Positions 1 through 9,297 of a DNA stretch of 64,000 nt are shown one piece after another (the first letter of the stretch is position 1; each line of letters starts with the position of its first letter). Source of the stretch: Hyphomicrobiales bacterium (GTDB lineage Bacteria > Pseudomonadota > Alphaproteobacteria > Rhizobiales > Beijerinckiaceae); the NCBI GenBank assembly GCA_026400535.1, contig JAPLOU010000044.1, positions 1-64,000 on the forward strand, read 5' to 3'. The notes under the pieces were generated by a model. The model did no database searches. It was not told where the DNA came from and was given only the letters and a program-made list of their open reading frames with translations. A program made the translations under genes and the position numbers.

Positions 1-618
1 GAGCGCCCTGCGTGCGCCGGCCAGCCGCCCCGCCTGCCGGTCATTGAACGGAAGATGCCCCACAACCATGCCGATGCGCCTGTGGCCGAGATCGATGAGA
101 TGCTGCGCCGCAAACTCCCCCGCCCGCTCATTGTCGACGGTAACGGCGGCAAAGTCAGCTTCGCCGCACCAGGTCAGAACCACCGGAACGCCGGCCGCCC
201 GCAGCAGATTTTTCGCCTCCTTTGCCCGCCCGGCGCCCACCAGCATCAACCCGTCGACACCGCGCGCCAGCAGCGTACGGATCGCCTCGGTCTCTGCCTC
301 TGGATTCATCTCATGCGAGGCGACGAGAAGCTGGTAGCCTTCGCGCGCCAGCGTCGACTGCATGGCCTGAAGCACGCGGGCAAAAATCGTGCTGTCCAGC
401 GTCGGAACGATCGCGCCGATGGTCATCGTCCGGCCTGAGGCGAGAGCGCGCGCCATCCCGTCTGGCCGGTAGCCCAGCTTACGCGCGCTTTCGTGCACGC
501 GGTGCAAGGTCGCGGCCGCGAGCAGGTCCGGTTGTGCCATGGCGCGCGAAACGGTCGCGGGCGAAACGCCCGCATCCCTGGCGACATCCACCAATCTGGC
601 TTTGCGGCGCGTTGACAT
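1..618 (-). CDS. LacI-family transcriptional regulator (C-terminus beyond left edge)
   Basis: Reading leftward from the ATG whose first base is 618, 206 codons stay open to the window edge. The N-terminus carries a LacI-type helix-turn-helix (VARDAGVSPATVSRAM, residues about 11-26) and hinge (LGYRPDGMARALASGR), followed by a periplasmic-binding-protein-like sensor domain (IGAIVPTLDSTIFA...). The protein would repress or activate genes in response to a small metabolite. It is divergent to the ABC/dehydrogenase operon starting near 774, and a perfect palindrome at 729-744 between them is the likely operator. The last third of the sensor domain is outside the window. Family is clear; the ligand is unknown. 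Confidence 0.93.
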   Translation of the reverse strand, partial: MSTRRKARLVDVARDAGVSPATVSRAMAQPDLLAAATLHRVHESARKLGYRPDGMARALASGRTMTIGAIVPTLDSTIFARVLQAMQSTLAREGYQLLVASHEMNPEAETEAIRTLLARGVDGLMLVGAGRAKEAKNLLRAAGVPVVLTWCGEADFAAVTVDNERAGEFAAQHLIDLGHRRIGMVVGHLPFNDRQAGRLAGARRAL

Positions 619-697
619 CACGCCACGATGAAAAAAATGTCATCGCCTGTCCAGAGAAAGCGCGCTGATCACGGTCAGGACTGACCAATCCCTGCCG

Positions 698-726
698 TTG
701 ACACCGGCTTCATCATCTGGAACTCT
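698..726 (+). promoter_or_regulatory. Candidate sigma-70 promoter of the ABC/dehydrogenase operon
   Basis: A perfect TTGACA is at 698-703. With 17-bp spacing, the hexamer at 721-726 (AACTCT) is a weak -10. Transcription would begin a few bases later, inside the palindrome at 729-744, so a bound repressor would block initiation. The -10 is a guess. Confidence 0.45.
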
Positions 727-728
727 AG

Positions 729-744
729 ATGAAAGCGCTTTCAT
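729..744. promoter_or_regulatory. Perfect 16-bp palindrome, LacI-family operator
   Basis: ATGAAAGCGCTTTCAT is its own reverse complement. The centre-CG form with GAAAGC/GCTTTC arms is typical of LacI/CcpA-type operators. It lies between the divergent LacI gene (start 618) and the transport operon, just downstream of a TTGACA box. It contains the first ATG (729) of the first permease frame, which argues against that ATG being the start. Confidence 0.8.
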
Positions 745-773
745 CAGAAGAGCATCGGGAGGCTCGACAAGCT

Positions 774-1550
774 ATGCTCGGACGGCGGAGCTGGATTGGC
801 GTGGGGACGATCGCGACGCTTCTGGCGGCGTGGTTCGTGCTGACGACCATGACCGGCATCGTATCCCCGGCCCGCTTTCCCGCGCCAGGCGAGTTCTGGA
901 CCTCGCTGCGGCAAATTTCGGTGCGTGGCTACGCCGGCGGTCAACTGCTCACCCATGCGCTGCACAGCCTGAAGCTTGTCGCCATGGGCTTTATGGTCGC
1001 CATCCTCACCGGGGTGCCTCTCGGCCTGTGGATGGGCTGGAGCCGCAAGGCAGAAGCGGCGATCAATCCGGTCTTCCTGATCATCCGCCCGATCCCGCCG
1101 CTGGCCTGGATCCCGCTGGCCATCCTTTGGCTCGGGCTGGGCGATGCGGCCAAGATCATGGTCATCTGGTTCTCGGCCTTCGTACCATCCGTGATCAACT
1201 CCTTTGCCGGCGTGCGCAACATCGACAAGCCGATCATCGAAGCGGCCCGCATGCTCGGCACCCCGCGCTGGCGGCTGGTGAGCGAGGTGATCGCGCCGGC
1301 GGCCTCCCCGATGATCTTCACGGGGCTGCGGCTCTCGCTGCAGGCGGCGTGGACAACCCTCGTCGCGGCTGAACTGGTCGGAGCGCTCGTCGGCATCGGG
1401 TTCATCCTCAACATGGCGCAGCAGGACCTCTACCCCGGCATGATCCTGGTCGGCATGGTCGTGGTCGGGCTTCTCGGCTGGGCGACGACATGGCTGCTGG
1501 GCCTCGCCGAGAAGCGCGCCCTGTCCTGGAACATGGCGGCGCGGGACTAG
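774..1550 (+). CDS. ABC transporter permease, nitrate/sulfonate/taurine type (SsuC/TauC-like)
   Basis: Inner-membrane permease of about 258 residues with several hydrophobic spans. It carries the EAA-type cytoplasmic loop (EAARMLGTPRWRLVSEV) that docks to the ATPase. Family members import sulfonates, taurine, nitrate or pyrimidine precursors. I choose ATG 774, preceded by GGGAGG at 757-762. The in-frame ATG at 729 lies inside the operator palindrome and has no ribosome binding site. It is followed after 3 bases by a second permease, so the pair probably forms a heterodimer. The substrate is not readable from the sequence; downstream dehydrogenases suggest an organosulfonate or polyol-like acid. 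Confidence 0.88.
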   Translation: MLGRRSWIGVGTIATLLAAWFVLTTMTGIVSPARFPAPGEFWTSLRQISVRGYAGGQLLTHALHSLKLVAMGFMVAILTGVPLGLWMGWSRKAEAAINPVFLIIRPIPPLAWIPLAILWLGLGDAAKIMVIWFSAFVPSVINSFAGVRNIDKPIIEAARMLGTPRWRLVSEVIAPAASPMIFTGLRLSLQAAWTTLVAAELVGALVGIGFILNMAQQDLYPGMILVGMVVVGLLGWATTWLLGLAEKRALSWNMAARD

Positions 1551-1553
1551 GCC

Positions 1554-2342
1554 ATGGGCGATGCCTCACTCAGCCTTCGCGAACGATTGGCCTGGGGCGC
1601 CTTTGGCCTTGTGCTGTTTCTGGGTATCTGGACCTTCCTGTCGACCTCCGGCGTCGTGCCAGGCCCGTTCCTGCCCTCCCCGCTCGAGGTCCTGAACCGG
1701 ATCATCCGGCTGATGACCAACCCCTTCGCCGGTGCGACGCTGCCGCAACATCTCGCCTCCAGCGTCCAGCGCTATGGCTTCGGCGTGCTGCTCGCCGCCG
1801 CCATCGGCGTGCCACTCGGCCTGCTGATGGGCTGGTTCCGGCTGCTCGACGACATCATCACCCCGATCTTCGACGGCCTGCGCTTCATCGCCCCCATTGC
1901 CTGGGTGCCGTTCGCCGCGCTCTGGTTTGGCACCGGCATTGGCGGGCCGGTCATGATCATCTTCGCCGGCGCCTTTCCGCCATGCCTGATCAACGCCTAT
2001 CGCGGCGCCCGCTTTGTCGAGCCGCGCCTGATCGAGGCGGCCAGGATGCTCGGCACCGGCAACATGCGCATGATCCTCGAAGTCCTGCTGCCAGCCGCCA
2101 CCCCGTCGATCGTCGCGGGCCTTCGGGTCTCCGCCGGGCTTGGATGGCAGTCCCTGGTCGGTGCCGAACTGATTGTCGCAGCCGCCGGCGTCGGCTTCAT
2201 GATGGTGCAGGCGCAGGCGAATGTCGCGACCCCCACGGTGATGGCCGGAATGCTGGCCATCGGTGTCATCGGCATGCTGATCGATGTGCTGTTGAGACAA
2301 GGCGAAGGCTGGCTGCGCCGCCGTCGCGGCCTTGAGGCGTGA
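1554..2342 (+). CDS. ABC transporter permease, second subunit (SsuC/TauC-like)
   Basis: A 262-residue paralogue of the preceding permease with the same architecture and EAA loop (EAARMLGTGNMRMILEVL). It starts 3 bases after the first permease stop. Two different permease genes in a row are less common in the SsuC/TauC family, where one gene usually forms a homodimer, so a heterodimeric channel is inferred. The stop overlaps a GTG in frame with the ATPase, showing tight operon organisation. Confidence 0.88.
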   Translation: MGDASLSLRERLAWGAFGLVLFLGIWTFLSTSGVVPGPFLPSPLEVLNRIIRLMTNPFAGATLPQHLASSVQRYGFGVLLAAAIGVPLGLLMGWFRLLDDIITPIFDGLRFIAPIAWVPFAALWFGTGIGGPVMIIFAGAFPPCLINAYRGARFVEPRLIEAARMLGTGNMRMILEVLLPAATPSIVAGLRVSAGLGWQSLVGAELIVAAAGVGFMMVQAQANVATPTVMAGMLAIGVIGMLIDVLLRQGEGWLRRRRGLEA

Positions 2343-2353
2343 GGGGGACAATC

Positions 2354-3151
2354 ATGGGGTCGATCCGCTTCGACAAGGTCGACAAGGTGTTTGGCCCAAA
2401 GGCGGGGGGCGTCAAGGCGCTCGACAACATCAATCTGGAGATCGGCGAGAAGGAATTCGTCGCCATCGTCGGCCCGTCCGGCTGTGGCAAGACCACCTGC
2501 CTCAGGATGGTAGCGGGGTTCGAAGCCCCCAGCGCCGGCGTGGTCAGCGTCAGCGGCAAGCCAGTGACGGCCCCCGGTCCCGACCGGGCCGTGGTGTTTC
2601 AGCAGTTCGCGCTGTTTCCGTGGAAGTCCGTGCGCGAGAACATCGAGCTCGGATTGCGTAACAAGAACCTGCCGGCCGGCGAACGGGCCGATCTGGTGGC
2701 CAGCGCCCTCAAGCTGATGAACCTTGAGACCCACGCCGAGGCGTTCCCGCATCAGCTGTCCGGCGGCATGCAGCAGCGCGTTGCCATAGCCCGTGCCTAT
2801 GTGCTTGATCCGGACGTGCTCTTGATGGACGAGCCGTTCGGCGCGCTCGACGCCCAGACCCGCGTTGTCATGCAGGAGGAACTGGTGCGCCTCGCCCGCG
2901 TCAACCCGCGCACGGTGTTGTTCATCACCCATGCGGTGGAGGAGGCGGTTTATCTCGCCGACCGCGTCGCCATCATGACGAGGCGTCCGGGCCGCATCAA
3001 GCAGGTGCTCGATGTCCGCAAGATCCGGCAGGCCGAGAACTGGGACAAGCACCCGCGCATCGAGGACGTGATGGACCTTGAATCCTTCGTGCACCTGCGC
3101 ACCCAGATCTGGAAGTCGCTGCGTGAGGAGAAGAGCGCCAATGTCATCTGA
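2354..3151 (+). CDS. ABC transporter ATP-binding protein (SsuB/TauB-like)
   Basis: About 265 residues with every ABC ATPase motif: Walker A GPSGCGKTT, Q-loop in VFQQFALFPW, signature LSGGMQQR, Walker B VLLMDEPFGALD and the switch His in FITHAVEEA. It powers the two upstream permeases. ATG 2354 is preferred over the GTG at 2339 because GAGGGGG (2341-2347) lies six bases ahead of it. The 3' end overlaps the start of the aminotransferase gene by 11 bases. Confidence 0.9.
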   Translation: MGSIRFDKVDKVFGPKAGGVKALDNINLEIGEKEFVAIVGPSGCGKTTCLRMVAGFEAPSAGVVSVSGKPVTAPGPDRAVVFQQFALFPWKSVRENIELGLRNKNLPAGERADLVASALKLMNLETHAEAFPHQLSGGMQQRVAIARAYVLDPDVLLMDEPFGALDAQTRVVMQEELVRLARVNPRTVLFITHAVEEAVYLADRVAIMTRRPGRIKQVLDVRKIRQAENWDKHPRIEDVMDLESFVHLRTQIWKSLREEKSANVI

Positions 3152-4412
3152 CCTCGCCGCGTTGCCTCGTCTGACCCGTGACCTGACCGAGCCGGAACCG
3201 ATCCCAGAAGCTGGCATCGCGCGGGCCAATGAACTGATGCGATCCGGCCGACTGTTCCGCTATGGCGAAATGGGCACTGATCAGCTTGATGTGTCGTTGC
3301 TGGAGCAGGAATTTGCCGGCTTTGTGGGCCGCAGGTTCTGCGTGGCCGTCAATTCCGGCGGCGGCGCGCTGTTTCTGGCGCTCAAGGTGCTGGGCGTAGA
3401 GCCGGGCGAGCCGGTGCTGGTCAACGGCTTCACGCTGGCGCCGGTTCCGGGCGCCATTGTCCATGCCGGCGCAAGGCCGGTCATCGTCGAGATCGGGCCG
3501 GACTACGTGATCGACCTCGATGACCTGCGCGCGAAAGCAAGATCCTCGGGCGCGCGCGTGCTCATGCTCTCGCACATGCGCGGGCACGTCACCGACATGG
3601 ACGCAATGGCCGATGTCTGCCGTGAACTGGGTCTCCGGCTGGTCGAAGATTGCGCCCATTCACTGTGCGCGTCCTGGCGCGGCAAGACGATTGGCACCTT
3701 TGGCGAGGCGGCGGCCTTCAGCGCCCAGACCTACAAGCACCTCAATGCCGGTGAGGGCGGGTTTCTGGTTCTGGATGATCCGGATATGGCGGCCCGGGCC
3801 ATCGTCCATTCGGGCAGTTACATGCTGCATGCCCAGCATCTGAGCAGTCCCGGCGCAGAGGTGCTGGCACGGCATGCCGAAACGACTCCCAATTTCAGCA
3901 TGCGGATGACGGCGCTGGCCGCGGCCTTGCTGCGTCCGCAATTGCAGGAGTTGCCACGCCGTGCCGCGCGCTGGAACGCAATCCACGATCGCATTGCGGC
4001 TGGCCTGGCACGCTCGCAAGCCGTGCGGCTACCCGTCCGGCACGCGGACGAGCGCTACTCCGCGACCTCGGTGCAATTCTCCCTGCTCGGCTTCGAGGCT
4101 GCCGAAATCGGGGCTTTCCTCGCCCGAACCAGGGCGCGCGGCGTGCCCATCAAGTGGTTTGGCGCCGAGAGCCAGGTCGGCTTCACCAGCGCCCCCCGAC
4201 ATTGGCGCTATGCCGGCGAGCAGGGCGGACTGACCCAGACCCATCAGGTACTGGCAGGCCTGTTCGATATCCGAACGCCCGTCTCGATGACGGACGATGA
4301 ATGCGACCTCGCGGCCGAGATTGTGCGCGAGGCAATCCAATCCGTGATCTCCGACAGAACGGGGACAGGGCAGGCCCGGGAGGCAACGGCACGCCACAAG
4401 CTGGCAGGCTGA
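3141..4412 (+). CDS. DegT/DnrJ/EryC1/StrS-family PLP aminotransferase
   Basis: About 423 residues of fold-type-I PLP enzyme. Landmarks are VNSGGGALFLAL for phosphate binding, VEDCAHSLCASWRGK with the PLP-pyridine Asp, and the Schiff-base Lys in SAQTYKHLNAGEGG. ATG 3141 follows GAGGAG (3125-3130) and overlaps the ATPase end. The family usually transfers amino groups to or from keto-sugars. It lies between the ABC ATPase and the binding-protein gene, so it probably acts on the imported compound or its ketone product. This position is unusual for the family. No sugar-nucleotide genes are nearby, so a biosynthetic role is less likely. The substrate is unknown. Confidence 0.85.
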   Translation: MSSDLAALPRLTRDLTEPEPIPEAGIARANELMRSGRLFRYGEMGTDQLDVSLLEQEFAGFVGRRFCVAVNSGGGALFLALKVLGVEPGEPVLVNGFTLAPVPGAIVHAGARPVIVEIGPDYVIDLDDLRAKARSSGARVLMLSHMRGHVTDMDAMADVCRELGLRLVEDCAHSLCASWRGKTIGTFGEAAAFSAQTYKHLNAGEGGFLVLDDPDMAARAIVHSGSYMLHAQHLSSPGAEVLARHAETTPNFSMRMTALAAALLRPQLQELPRRAARWNAIHDRIAAGLARSQAVRLPVRHADERYSATSVQFSLLGFEAAEIGAFLARTRARGVPIKWFGAESQVGFTSAPRHWRYAGEQGGLTQTHQVLAGLFDIRTPVSMTDDECDLAAEIVREAIQSVISDRTGTGQAREATARHKLAG

Positions 4413-4447
4413 TGCCGCTCACTCAGACAAACAGGGAGAGACAGACC

Positions 4448-5497
4448 ATGAAACGTTACCTCGCAGGACTAGCACTGGCCGCGGCACTCGGCGTCGCAGC
4501 ACCCGCGCCGACACAGGCCCAGACCGCCATTGGCGTCAGCTATCAGCCCTCGCTCTACTGGGCACTTCCATTCCACTACGCCAACGTCAAGGGCTGGTGG
4601 AAGGATGTCGGCCTGACACCAAACTTCACCACCTTCCCGGCAGGCGCGCCCCAGATCGCCGCCTCGGCAGCCAAATCCTGGGATGTCGGCGGCACTGGCT
4701 CGGTGCCAGCCGTTCTCGGTGCGGTCCGCTTCAACATCCTGACCATCGGCATCACCAATGACGAGTCCAAGACCAACGCCATGATGGTGCGCGGCGACAG
4801 GTTCGACACCATCAAGGCCAACCCTCAGACCCTCAAGGGTCAGCGCTTGCTGCTGACAACCAATTCGACAGTGGACTACGCCGCCCGCAAGTGCCTGGTG
4901 AAGATGGGCCTTGGCGCCAATGACATGCAGTTTGTCAATCTCGGACAGGCGCAGATCATCACCGCCCTGACCTCGAACAATGGCGATATTGCCGGTGTCT
5001 GGGCTCCGAACACCTACACGCTCGAAGAGCGTGCCAATGCCAGGTACCTGTGCTCCGGCGCGGATGCAGACGCGATTGTTCCAGGCGCCTTGATCGTGCG
5101 CGGCGACTTCGCCAAGGAGCGACCTGATGATGTCGCCAAATTCCTGGCCGTGTTCCTGCGCGGCTGGTCATGGGCCAAGGCCAACCCGGTCGAGGCCCGC
5201 ACGCTGGCGCTGGACTTCTACAAGCAGGGCGGGCTGGAAGTGTCTGCCCGGGCCATGGACCAGGAGTTCGCGCTGCGGCCGACCTTCGGCCTCGACGAGC
5301 AGCTCAAGCTGATGGCGCGCGGCGCAGCCGGGTCGACGGTTGACGGCTGGTTCTCCGAGATCGGCAAGTTCATCACCGATGTTGGCACCATCCCCGCCAA
5401 CCCCGAAGCGAGGAGCTACCTCACCGATGACTTCCTGAAGCGCGTCGCCGCTGATCCCAAGCTGCGCACTTTTGCTACGGAATTCGACAAGAAGTGA
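4448..5497 (+). CDS. ABC transporter periplasmic substrate-binding protein (NMT1/SsuA-like)
   Basis: 349 residues. The signal peptide (MKRYLAGLALAAALGVAAPA, cleavage probably after TQAQ) is followed by an NMT1/SsuA-type domain, with YWALPFHYANVKGWWKDVGL near the start and the typical GGTGSVPAVLGA stretch. It delivers the ligand to the permease pair upstream. ATG 4448 has GGGAGAG just ahead. The gene is separated from the transporter genes by the aminotransferase and followed by a strong hairpin (5505-5537), which may raise its mRNA level relative to the rest. Confidence 0.9.
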   Translation: MKRYLAGLALAAALGVAAPAPTQAQTAIGVSYQPSLYWALPFHYANVKGWWKDVGLTPNFTTFPAGAPQIAASAAKSWDVGGTGSVPAVLGAVRFNILTIGITNDESKTNAMMVRGDRFDTIKANPQTLKGQRLLLTTNSTVDYAARKCLVKMGLGANDMQFVNLGQAQIITALTSNNGDIAGVWAPNTYTLEERANARYLCSGADADAIVPGALIVRGDFAKERPDDVAKFLAVFLRGWSWAKANPVEARTLALDFYKQGGLEVSARAMDQEFALRPTFGLDEQLKLMARGAAGSTVDGWFSEIGKFITDVGTIPANPEARSYLTDDFLKRVAADPKLRTFATEFDKK

Positions 5498-6879
<1,382 letters not shown>

Positions 6880-6880
<1 letters not shown>

Positions 6881-7653
6881 TGGCGTTCCGGCTCGCCTGC
6901 CTGTTCGACCTGACCGGCAGGACCGCGCTGGTCACCGGCGGCAACAGCGGCATCGGCCTTGCGATGGCGCGCGCGCTCGGGCTCGCCGGCGCGGCGGTGC
7001 TGCTGGCGGCGCGGCGGCAGGACGAGACGGCTAGCGCACTCGAAGCTCTTGCGCGTGAGGACATCGCGGCCGCCGGCATGTCCGTCGATCTGGCCAGGCC
7101 CGATTGCGCGACCATCGTCAGGGAACAACTCGCGGCGGCAGACAGCTCGCCCGACATTCTGGTCAATGCAGCCGGCGTGAACCTGCGCCAGCCCTTCGAG
7201 GAGGTGACGGCCGAGGCCTTCGACCTGCACATGGCGCTGCATCTGCGTGCGCCGTTCCTGCTGGCCCAGGCGCTGGCGCCGGCCATGGCCAGCCGCAAGT
7301 TCGGCCGGATCATCAACATCGCGTCATTGCAGAGCTACCGTGCCTTCCCCAACTCCGCCCCCTATGGCGCCGCCAAGGGCGGTGTGGTGCAACTCACCCG
7401 CGCGATTGCCGAGGAATGGTCGGCGCATGGCGTCACCTGCAATGCGGTCGCGCCGGGCTTCTTCCCCACGGCGCTGACGGCTCCGGTTTTCGGCGACCCG
7501 GTGCGGTCTGCAAGAAACGCGGCGCAGACCGCGATCGGACGCAACGGGGACCTTGATGATCTGACCGGGGTGACCGTGTTTCTGTCCTCATCGGCATCGT
7601 CCTATATCACAGGTCAGACGCTGGCCGTCGATGGCGGCTTCACCGCCAAATGA
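6880..7653 (+). CDS. SDR-family oxidoreductase
   Basis: 257 residues of a classical short-chain dehydrogenase: nucleotide motif TGGNSGIG, NAAG, the catalytic Ser in NIASLQSY and YGAAK with the Tyr/Lys pair, ending in the typical GQTLAVDGG. It resembles gluconate-5-dehydrogenase-type enzymes. Its ATG overlaps the last base of the HpsN-like gene's stop codon, so translation is coupled. In a DHPS setting it would be one of the two 2-dehydrogenases that interconvert (S)- and (R)-DHPS through sulfohydroxyacetone (HpsO/HpsP role). That is inference from context. Confidence 0.85.
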
Positions 7654-7666
7654 GAGGAAGCGAACC

Positions 7667-8671
7667 ATGAGGGCGCTTGTCTACACCGGCCTGAACACCC
7701 TGGTCTATCGCGACGAGCCGGACCCCGTCCCGGGCGCGGGCGAAGTGCTGGTCAGGGTCGAGGCCGTCGGCATCTGCGGCTCAGACATGCACGCCTATCA
7801 CGGGCATGATTCGCGCCGCCCTGCCCCGCTTATCCTCGGTCATGAGGCTGCCGGACGGATTGTTTCAGGAGCACGCGCCGGCGAGCGGGTCACCATCAAC
7901 CCGCTGGTTGTCGACCCCAACTGTCCATATGCGATCGAAGGGCGCTGGCACCTGTCGCCGACCCGCCAGATCCTGTCCACGCCCCTGCGTCCCGGCGCGT
8001 TCGCCGAACTGGTCCTCGTCCCGGAGCGCAATCTTGTGACCATTCCGGATTGGCTTGCCATTGAGCACGCCGCGCTGGCAGAGCCGATTGCTGTCGCCTG
8101 GCACGCGCTGAGGCTTGGCAAGAAGCTCATGCACCAGCCACTGGCTGCCTGCCGTGTCGTGGTTCTGGGCGGCGGCGCCATTGGCCTCGCGGTGGCCATC
8201 GTGGCGCGGCTGTTCGGCGCCTGCGACATCCGGATTGGCGAAACCAACGCCATGCGCCGCGCGACGATCGCACGCGCGGAAGGCTTTGACGCCTATCAGC
8301 CCGGCACCAATGCAGAGCCGCCTGACAGCTCCGTTGATCTGGTGATCGACGCCGTCGGCGCGGCGCAGACCCGCGTGGGAGCATCCGCCATGGTTAGGCC
8401 GGGTGGCGCCATCGTTCACGTCGGACTTCTGCCCGGCCACGAGGGACTGGATATCCGGAAGATAACCCTTCAGGAGATCACGCTCAGCGGCTCATATTGC
8501 TACACGCCGCAGGATTTCGAGCAGACCGTTGCGGCCTTGGCGGGCCGGCGTCTCGGCCGCCTCGCCTGGTTCGAGGAGCGCCCCTTGTCCGACGGCCCCC
8601 GCGCCTTTGCGGACATCGATGCTGGCACGACTGCGTCCTCCAAGATCGTCTTGCGCCCGCCGGGGTCCTGA
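7667..8671 (+). CDS. MDR-family alcohol dehydrogenase (Zn-type)
   Basis: 334 residues. The GroES-like N-domain has the catalytic-zinc motif (GICGSDMHAYHG then LGHEAAG), and the Rossmann fold has LGGGAIGLAVAIVARL. The lobe that normally holds the four structural-zinc cysteines is shortened (VDPNCPYAIEGRWHLS, one Cys), so the structural zinc is probably absent. ATG 7667 follows GAGGAAG. It closes the operon and is the likely partner of the SDR in oxidising or epimerising the same hydroxyl. Confidence 0.85.
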   Translation: MRALVYTGLNTLVYRDEPDPVPGAGEVLVRVEAVGICGSDMHAYHGHDSRRPAPLILGHEAAGRIVSGARAGERVTINPLVVDPNCPYAIEGRWHLSPTRQILSTPLRPGAFAELVLVPERNLVTIPDWLAIEHAALAEPIAVAWHALRLGKKLMHQPLAACRVVVLGGGAIGLAVAIVARLFGACDIRIGETNAMRRATIARAEGFDAYQPGTNAEPPDSSVDLVIDAVGAAQTRVGASAMVRPGGAIVHVGLLPGHEGLDIRKITLQEITLSGSYCYTPQDFEQTVAALAGRRLGRLAWFEERPLSDGPRAFADIDAGTTASSKIVLRPPGS

Positions 8672-8691
8672 TCGGGCCGTTCGCCTGCGGC

Positions 8692-9087
8692 TCAGATGGC
8701 GCCATAGCGGTGCAGATCGTCCGAAAGGCGTCTGGCAAGCTGGTCGGCAGGCGGGCTTAGCGAGCGGTTTGCCGGCACGACAAGGCCAAGGCGCAGCCTT
8801 TTGACCTGCGCCGACACGAGCGGCCGCCAGGCAATGCTGCCTTGTTCGATCTCCTGCAGAAACCCCAGACGCGTGAAGAACGACACGTCCATGTTCAGCA
8901 TGATGGTCAGCTTCAGCCTCTGGATCGAGTTTGATTGCAACCGCGGGCGCAGTGGCTCCTTGAAGGTCGCGAAAGCTGCATCGATGTCTGCAAAGGCGCT
9001 GGGCCCGGGCCTCGACCGCCGTCAGATGGGCGATGCGCCCCACCACCTGCTTGATCGCGCGCCGGAAGGGGGTTTGCCGGCGCGACC
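8692..9087 (-). pseudogene. LysR-family regulator remnant (N-terminus lost, frameshifted)
   Basis: The last 95 or so residues read like the end of a LysR effector domain (SNSIQRLKLTIMLNMDVSFF, FTRLGFLQEIEQGSIAWRPL, VVPANRSLSPPADQLARRL, stop at 8692-8694). Upstream, near 8990-9000, the plausible reading frame switches to another frame carrying AIKQVVGRIAHLTAVEARAQ, which itself meets a TGA near 9095. No helix-turn-helix is found. This looks like a LysR gene with an internal deletion and frameshift. It sits just past the end of the leftward train and may be its former regulator. The family call is moderate. Confidence 0.5.
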
Positions 9088-9297
9088 ATCATCTCGACCT
9101 TTTTCCCCTGCATCGATTGCGCCCGCGCCATCGTGCAGACCGGCATCGCCCGTCTCACGACCTATGATCCGCCGCTGGATGATCCGGTGTGGGGCTCGGC
9201 CTTCCCGCGCTCGCAGATCATTCTGCAGGAAGGCGGCGTGGCCGTCACGCTGTTGCCGAGGCCGCCTTTGCCGCAAGATTGCCGCGCGACGGCATGA
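9061..9297 (+). pseudogene. C-terminal fragment of a dCMP/cytidine-deaminase-family gene
   Basis: The frame ending at the TGA at 9295-9297 translates to the second half of a deoxycytidylate-deaminase-like protein. The zinc motif PCxxC (FFPCIDCARAIVQTGI) is intact and is followed by the conserved PVWGSAF and ILQEGGVAVTLL stretches. The first zinc ligand motif (HAE) and everything upstream are missing, and a TGA at 9052-9054 closes the frame. The end overlaps the 3' end of the oppositely oriented DapA-family gene by about 50 bases. A remnant is the simplest reading. Confidence 0.65.
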
